The notes beneath the pieces were generated by a model. That model did no database searches and was not told where the DNA came from. It worked only from the letters and a program-made list of their open reading frames with translations. From Jaltomata sinuosa (lineage: Eukaryota; Streptophyta; Magnoliopsida; Solanales; Solanaceae), in the NCBI GenBank assembly GCA_003996215.1, contig QJPP01007525.1, positions 248,001-312,000 of the forward strand: a stretch of 64,000 nt of DNA. The letters run 5' to 3'. The position numbers and the translations under genes are program-made. Shown here piece after piece: positions 57,736 to 64,000 of this stretch. Position 1 is the stretch's first letter, and each line of letters opens with the position of its first letter.

Positions 57736-60700
57736 AGTGTATGGACATAGAGACAACTAAAGCAACAGACATTGTGGGAGAATACTCTGAACCATCATCA
57801 GAAAATGTTGCTTAGCGTCTTGAAGTGAATGAATTCTAAAGAATTTATGATATTCAGTTCGAAAATGTCACTACACAGCAAGCAAAGGATTGGGGATTCA
57901 ATGGTGTAATGTTAAGAGGTTTAGGAAAAACTGGAATTTCCGCTATATCAACCTTCCAAATCAAAAGGGCAATTTAAATTTTTTAAGTTATATTCTTTTT
58001 TTCATAAACATAAAAAATCCTGCATGTTATGAAAAATATCAAAAAAATTCTCAATTCTAACATAATCTTCCAAATGAGCAAATCATTATTGATAAACAAG
58101 ACATAAATAACTAAAGTGCCACATTAATAACTTATATATCTCCATATTTCTTTTATAATTAAATATTTACCGTTACAAATTTTCAAATATACATAATTTT
58201 ATAAAGATTCAAGTCAACAATAGTAGTAACAAATTATTACTTAATATAATCATTTCACATGGTACGAACAATCTCTTCAGAGCATGAGTTTTTTTTTTTG
58301 CAAAATTTAAAATGATGGATTTTTTACAAAATATATACTTATGGGTCAAGTTTTACATTTTAAAAAATTGAAATTATAATTTGGAATCTCAAATCATGCT
58401 TCTTAGAGAATTTGGGATTTGAATCATGATCCCAAATCACATGTTCAATAATTAATTTGAAATTATGACTTCATATCGCATGTTTAAACAAAAGCTCAGA
58501 CTAACAAACAAATCAACAAAGAATTTTCTCATATCTAAACCTGCCGATTGATGAGAACAACACCCTTTGCATAATAGTGTATTGCTCAATTAATAATTAC
58601 TTAAACTATTATAAAAGCAAAAGAATTTAAAGAAGAAAACTTTTTCCGGTAATTATGGAGTCGCTCGTGACTTGTGACGAGGGCTTGTCCAAAAAAGGAA
58701 AAACATCGGGGATGGAACACTACAATATTATTCTCTCGTTTTTTGCTTATTTGACATGATTCGAAGAATGAGAATTAAATTAACTAATTTTATATGTAAA
58801 GTTGGATATAAATATTCTTCTTAATTTTTTTTTATTCCTAAACTACATAAAAAGTGTTACAACTAAATCATAATAATTGATAATTAAAAATATTTAAAAA
58901 ATTATGATCAAATTATTATTTTTGACTCTCCATTTAATAACTAAGACAATACAGTGAAACCAAGAACGTATACAATATCCTGTGTAACAACAGAAGGCCT
59001 TTTGTTTGCCTAAAGAGAGAAGGCCTTCCCAAGAACAATGGGCAAGTTATTAGAATTAATAAGGGCCACTAGGTATGGTCAATACTTATATTAATATAGT
59101 CTCATTATTATTAAAAAACCTAAAAATATATATTTAGAAAAACGAAATGATTGTGGAAGAATTTTATTTTTTAGAAATGATCGGGAAAGGAAAGAACAAG
59201 GGGGCACATCAACTGTACCACATGCTTAATGATGTAATATTGTTGACCTTAAAATATTAAACTATATATAATATAAGTAATGTTTTTTGTGCAAAACCAT
59301 TAGAATTATAAAAGAGTGAATAATCATCAAATGGAAATAAGGGGCATATCAAAGGGATAATATTATTAAATATACTCCGAATATGATATGTTTTTTTCAA
59401 GATACACAGAACACAGACGACACACAGTGCACCTTCTCACTTTATCTAACTACTACTATGATTTATAATAAATCGATTAAAAATATAAATAAACTATATA
59501 GTATGTATATAGTATGTAAAATAAATGGGAATAGCCAATAAATGCGCACGAAGAAAATCTCAGTTTCAACTTTATATATGCATTCAATTTCAGGAAAACC
59601 TACTTAGTTAGGGTATGGTTTTCAATTGCAGTTTTTAGGTTAGCTATTTGTCAATTATCAATATGAGTTGCGGAGTTGAGCTGGTAGGATGGTTGAAATC
59701 CATTCATCCTTAATAAGAGATTTCGAGTTCGATGTCTAAATATATAATTTATATATATTCAATTACGTAACTTTTTAAGATAAATACAAGATCGTTTGGA
59801 CTAAAACTACTCATGAGTCATGAGTTCGGCCTAATTAACCCGTAAATTCTACACTAGCCCCACCCTGTTCTTAATAGATACGACAACCCTACCCTAGTTA
59901 ATTTTTATTTTTTGGGGGTAGGGGTGTTAGATTAAATTAAACAGGTATGAAGAGCACGTCACCAAATAACAATCAATTTTAGTAGCAATAATATTGAGGT
60001 TTAAATGTCATTTTCTTTTTCCTGATTGAGGTAAGGACCTCCATTATGCTAGACTTTCACAATATATAATCTATGTTATCTAGAAAAAGAACGTTAATGA
60101 AATGACAGTCAACCAACATGTTTGGTTCGATTTCGACTTTAGGGAAAAGTAGCAAATGAGAAAGACATAATGCTCTCACAAAGTTCCCTGTAATATTTCC
60201 CTCCATATAAGGTTTTCATTTATGTAGGAGTGTGTATGCATCATATTTTTCGGTTTAGATTGAAAATGTTTTTCAGAAAATATTTTTTAATTTTCCTTTA
60301 TTTGGTTAATTTTTTGAAAAATATTTCTTTTAGGAAAATAAACTTAAAAAATGAGGAAAAAGTAGGGAAACAAGTTCCACACGTAGTGACATTCTATATT
60401 AATTGTGTCCTCCTCGCCCTCCAACACAACTGATCATCTCCACCTTACTTCCGTAGCAGGCCCCCGCCCCTTCCCCACCTTCCATAATACATGTCTAGAT
60501 TATTTATAATACTTTTAAAATAATATTATTTACTTACATACCGAACACAAAAAAATAATAATTAAAAATTCACTTATTTTCCTATAAAGCATTTTTCATG
60601 GTACCAAACACACCCTTAATCCACTTTGTTTCATAATCACATTCAAAACTGAAAGTTTTGGATTGCCAAATTATTTGTAGTACGAGTAAATCAATAATCA

Positions 60701-61940
60701 AATCATCTTAATTCGTTCCCCTTCTGCTCACATTCACTACGATAGTAAGGATTGTAGGGACACAACACAATTCCAAATTTGAATCAAGTTACGCTATGTT
60801 TCTATACAACAGGGACAATACATAATATGCGCTTTAATTTGACACCTATGCTTTCAATTTTGGATGTGCACACATAGACATTTAAACTTGTCTAAAATTG
60901 AACAAGTAGACACACGTATTCTATGAGGCGTCCTGCGTGACAATTCACGTGAGACGTTTAACTTTATACATGTTTAAGTGTTTACTTGTGCACATCCAAA
61001 ATTAGAAGGCATAAATTTCAATTAAGACCAGGTTAAACAACACGTCTATTATTATGCCTTCTATATGGAGAAAATTGATCTCATGTTTCATACACGCAGC
61101 AATTACATGAGTCAAAGAAGATTTTTGTTTTTATACAATAACCATGCAAGCCAACACTACAGAACAAAAACTAAAGGGGAGATGGAATTCCAAGGGAAAA
61201 ATCCACACCGGCCTTTTGTAAAATGTATAGTAAGCACATAGGAAAGAAATTGAGTTGTATTGTAATGACATAAGGCTTAAGAATTTGTCGTTATGAGATA
61301 TCACATTATTCCAGGCACTCAAAGAAAACTGACGCATTCTATTATTACATTGTAGATTGTATAAAACATGAATTGCTGTAATAAACATCGATCTAATAAC
61401 CAGACATGTAAGGTAAATCATTATACCTTTCAAGTAAAAAAATCTTCTAATATTAATTTTTTTATATTATTTTGCCAAAGAAAAAGAATCGATAATTGAA
61501 AAAATTAAAAGATAGAAATTGAATCAAATTGTTTGGCTCAGAAAGATGCAGTAGATTAAAGTAAAGTAAAACATAACGTCATTACAAGCAGGGATTGCTT
61601 GAAATAGCAAAACATCCGAGCAGTCATTAGAAAGAGTAACTAAACTAGTGGGACGAGGGTTATTAGAAAAAGCAATCAAATCGAACTTATTATAGTTAGA
61701 TAAAGCTGTATATTTAAAAATCAAAAATCAAAAAATTGGATCGAATGTTCTTGTAATTTATTTTAAAAATAATAATTGAAGTTCTCGATTTTTATCACAA
61801 AAAAATTAATTAGTGTATAAATAAAACAAACAATATTACGTAACAAGTACTACTCCCAAAAAAGGATAAACAAACCGTGGTTAAGTTATTAATTGTACTT
61901 TTCTTAACCATGGTTAAAGACAAAACAGATTAGGAACCTT
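57736..61940. other. Intergenic region, no gene recognised
   Basis: The first 200 bp (57740-57960) look less AT-biased and translate in pieces such as QQAKDWGFNGVMLRGLGKTG, possibly an old gene or element fragment, but I do not recognise it. The remainder is AT-rich, with small frames (67-100 codons) lacking domains and the repeat at 60812-61055. Confidence 0.5.
60812..61055. mobile_element. MULE-type MITE, second copy, diverged
   Basis: Shares AAGTAGACACACGTATTCTA, the following GACAATTCACGTGAGACGTTT, and the ATTATGCC terminus with the element at 39826-40165. The left end (ACAATACATAATATGCG) is partly eroded and no clean target duplication is visible. Confidence 0.65.
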
Positions 61941-61949
61941 TGCATTGCC

Positions 61950-62846
61950 TGCTCACTCTGTGTCTCTGTCTCTCTGTTTAAGTTAAAAAGGCAAAGTGCT
62001 ATACATTTTTGTGCTTTCTGTAATATACTGTGAGAGTGCCTTCGTCCCTCGGCCACCTGCAAATTCCCAAGCCTTTCGCCGCCTTCTACTACTCCCTAAA
62101 ATCCTCTCTTTCCAATCTTGTTTTCACTGCCCAAATCTTCTTTACATTTTCGAGAAGTACAGTTGTTTTTCTTGGAGCTCAAAAACCCAAGTGGAGTTGG
62201 GTTTAGCTGTGAAGATTTTTACTTTTTTGGAATGCTATGTAGAGCATGTGGATAGCCAAGAATTGGTGGTTTCAAGAATTTTTTTTTTATCTTTGAGGAA
62301 AATTATAGTTCAAGAATAAGATTTTCTTGCAGAAAGTTAGGTGTTTTTTTCTTCTTTGGATGAGAGCTTTGTACTTAGTGAGTTGATCTTGGAGCTGAGT
62401 GTTAATTTTGGTGTGTTTTGAAGAGGTGGGTTTTGTTTTAAATTAATTAATTGTGTGTTGTTAATTAATTTAGGAAATCTTGATGGGGTTTATACTCTAA
62501 TGATTGAAATTGAATAAAAAGATTTGAACTTTTTAACTCAAAGAAAGCTCAAGTTGGTTGGTTTATTATTTTAAAGTATCTCATTAAACAATTGGGGCTT
62601 TGACTGGTAACTTATTATTTATATCTTTACTACTGTTATGGGTTTTATATAATTTTACTGATTAGGACATTAGTTTATGGTAACAGTTTTTGGTGAACAG
62701 TGTTATTATTGCTTGAATAAAGTCTAAAATGTTTGGATTGTTGTTGAAAAAAAGTGTTACTGAACCAGGTGTGGAAGGGTCCCTAATAATGCTAGAGTGC
62801 CCAACCATAGAGCAATTCTGAGTAGCAGTTGTCACAGTTCTTCATC
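61950..62846 (+). promoter_or_regulatory. 5' region of the PIF3-like gene: leader, probable leader intron and uORF
   Basis: A CT-rich stretch (GTGTCTCTGTCTCTCTG) at 61960-61978 is typical of plant leaders. A plausible leader intron runs from AAGAG|GTGGGT (62426) to GAACCAG|GTGTGG (about 62768). After it comes a 10-codon uORF (62789-62821, MLECPTIEQF) that ends 25 bp before the main ATG. No other ATG occurs between the uORF and the main start. The splice sites are my reading only. Confidence 0.5.
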
Positions 62847-64000
62847 ATGCCTCTCTCTGAGTTTTTGAAAATGGCTAGAGGGAAGCTTGAATCTGCCCAG
62901 CAGAAGATCTCATCTACCACAAATCTGTCTTCTTTGTGAGTAGAGTTTCTATTTCGCATTTCCTGTTTAAAAAAAGAAGAAGACAGTTTCCATTTTGCAT
63001 CTTGTTTATGCTCTTTTATGATTGGAACCAGTTCATTAATAGTTAACTAGTTGGTTGTTGCTATGTTTTGAGAATTTTGCTTGGTTTTTATGCAGTCCTG
63101 AGAATGACTTGGTTGAGCTTAAATGGCAAAATGGTCAGATTGTGATGCAAGGACAGTCCAGTAGTGCTAAGAAGAGCCCTGTTCCTAATAATCTTTCGTT
63201 AAGTGCCACAGGGGGTCGAGGAAATTCGTCAACCTCTAAGATTGGGAAGTTTGGTCTGATGAACTCTATGTTGAATGATATGCCATTATCTGTGCCCACT
63301 GGTGAATTAGATTTGATTCAAGAGGACGAAGGGGTGCCTTGGTTAGGTTATTCAGCAGATGACAGTCTGCAACAAGATTATTGTTCCCAATTATTACCTG
63401 AAATATCTGGTGTGACGGCAAATGAACCATCCAGACAGTGTGTATTTGGTTTAATAAATAAGAGAGGTAGTTCTGATAAGATGATTGGGGATTCACGTAG
63501 TGTTCCTGTTAATAGTGCTGTGGATTTTGAGCAAAGAAATACATCAAAGGTTTCTCCTTCTTCCAGATTTAGCCTGTTAAGTTCATTGGCATCTCAGAAA
63601 GGTCATGCGCCAATTGCTACCCTAGAATCAGGAGTTTCCGGTATCTTTAACAGTAAAAATAGCAATACTCCAATGTCTGTTTTGGGGGATTCAAGTCAAA
63701 GTCAAGCTTCAGCTGGTGATGTTAAAAGCAATAAAATTCAAAAGCAAAATATGCCTGAAAATAGGTCCAATTTGTTGAACTTCTCACATTTCTCAAGACC
63801 TGCAGCTAAGCTTCAAAATATTACTGGGGATTCTAAGCTTCAAAATATTACTGGGGGTTCAAATGTCTCGGGTTCATCTATCTTAGAAGCAAAGGGAAAA
63901 AAAGGAGGAGAAAAAGTGACAACTGGTGACAATCGTGTTAGTGCTGCAGCAGCTGAAAACTACTTAAATTCCAAGAAGGAAAATGTTCTCCATTATCCAC
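62847..64000 (+). CDS. PIF3-like phytochrome-interacting bHLH factor, N-terminal part
   Basis: Exon 1 (62847-62935) encodes MPLSEFLKMARGKLESAQQK and a short Ser/Thr stretch. Exon 2 (63096 onward) is open to the window edge. The active-phyB-binding (APB) motif is ELKWQNGQIVMQGQSS; the E, L, G and Q positions I remember as critical are kept, with V>K and E>Q at variable sites. Further on are LIQEDEGVPWLGYSADDSLQ and DYCSQLLPE, a conserved PIF3 block, and NLLNFSHFSRPAAK, a PIF1/PIF3 motif near the phyA-binding region. The start MPLxEFxKxxxxKLESAQ is the PIF3 signature. PIF3 is a nuclear repressor of light responses, degraded after binding phytochrome B. The bHLH domain lies beyond the right edge. 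Identification as PIF3 rather than PIF1 rests on the N-terminus. Confidence 0.92.
63808..63861 (+). repeat. 27 bp tandem duplication in the PIF3-like coding sequence
   Basis: Two adjacent 27 bp units starting AAGCTTCAAAATATTACTGG encode KLQNITGDS and KLQNITGGS, directly after the NFSHFSRPAA motif. They differ at only a few bases, so the duplication is fairly recent and in frame. Confidence 0.95.

Noticed and set aside
61996..62319. 107-codon frame in the PIF3-like leader region
   Set aside because: No recognisable domain and composition of untranslated leader; regarded as chance.

Overview
This is a 64 kb stretch of plant nuclear DNA, almost certainly from the Solanaceae. It is very AT-rich, its genes have many introns, and it carries Solanaceae-style mobile DNA: a tRNA-derived SINE, RTE-type LINE sequence, Stowaway-like and hAT/MULE/PIF miniature elements, and a solo LTR. 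The species cannot be fixed by eye. Genes are sparse, and much of the window is repeats and decayed intergenic sequence.

Layout from left to right. (1) 193-1638, + strand: the last four exons of a vacuolar aspartic protease of the phytepsin type, cut by the left edge. (2) 3052-7190, - strand: a complete seven-exon gene for a 301-residue G-patch plus C2H2 zinc-finger protein, probably an RNA-processing factor, with a SINE in its last intron. (3) 7200-13200: intergenic, with a 1,020 bp hAT element with a perfect 8 bp target duplication. (4) 13363-13587, + strand: a 74-residue plant-specific protein of unknown function, followed at once by 31 AAG repeats. (5) About 15480-29400: no recognisable gene, but two diverged tandem copies of one segment, separately invaded by a solo LTR, a PIF/Harbinger-like element and a hAT miniature element. 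(6) 29789-30532, - strand: an intronless type I (M-gamma, AGL80-like) MADS-box gene with a perfect 36 bp palindrome in its coding sequence.

(7) 32316-43010: the most interesting locus. APC11, the RING subunit of the anaphase-promoting complex, has a first intron that must be spliced in a non-canonical way. Its second intron hosts an antisense gene of the RCI2/PMP3 family (small cold- and salt-induced membrane proteins). Two more RCI2 genes follow on the same strand, and a broken copy of APC11 exon 2 lies between them, so segments of the APC11/RCI2 unit have been duplicated in tandem. The nested RCI2 copy has a C-terminus rewritten by two compensating indels. (8) 43020-61990: long intergenic DNA holding an RTE-clade LINE (55299 to about 57735, - strand) with two in-frame stops. 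(9) About 61950-64000, + strand: the 5' part of a PIF3-like phytochrome-interacting bHLH gene, with a probable 5'-UTR intron and a short uORF, cut by the right edge.

The genes do not form one pathway. The only functional grouping visible is the three-copy RCI2 cluster. Two of its members have ACGTG/G-box-rich upstream regions, which fits ABA, cold or salt induction. All identifications come from reading the sequence against remembered family features; no database search was run.
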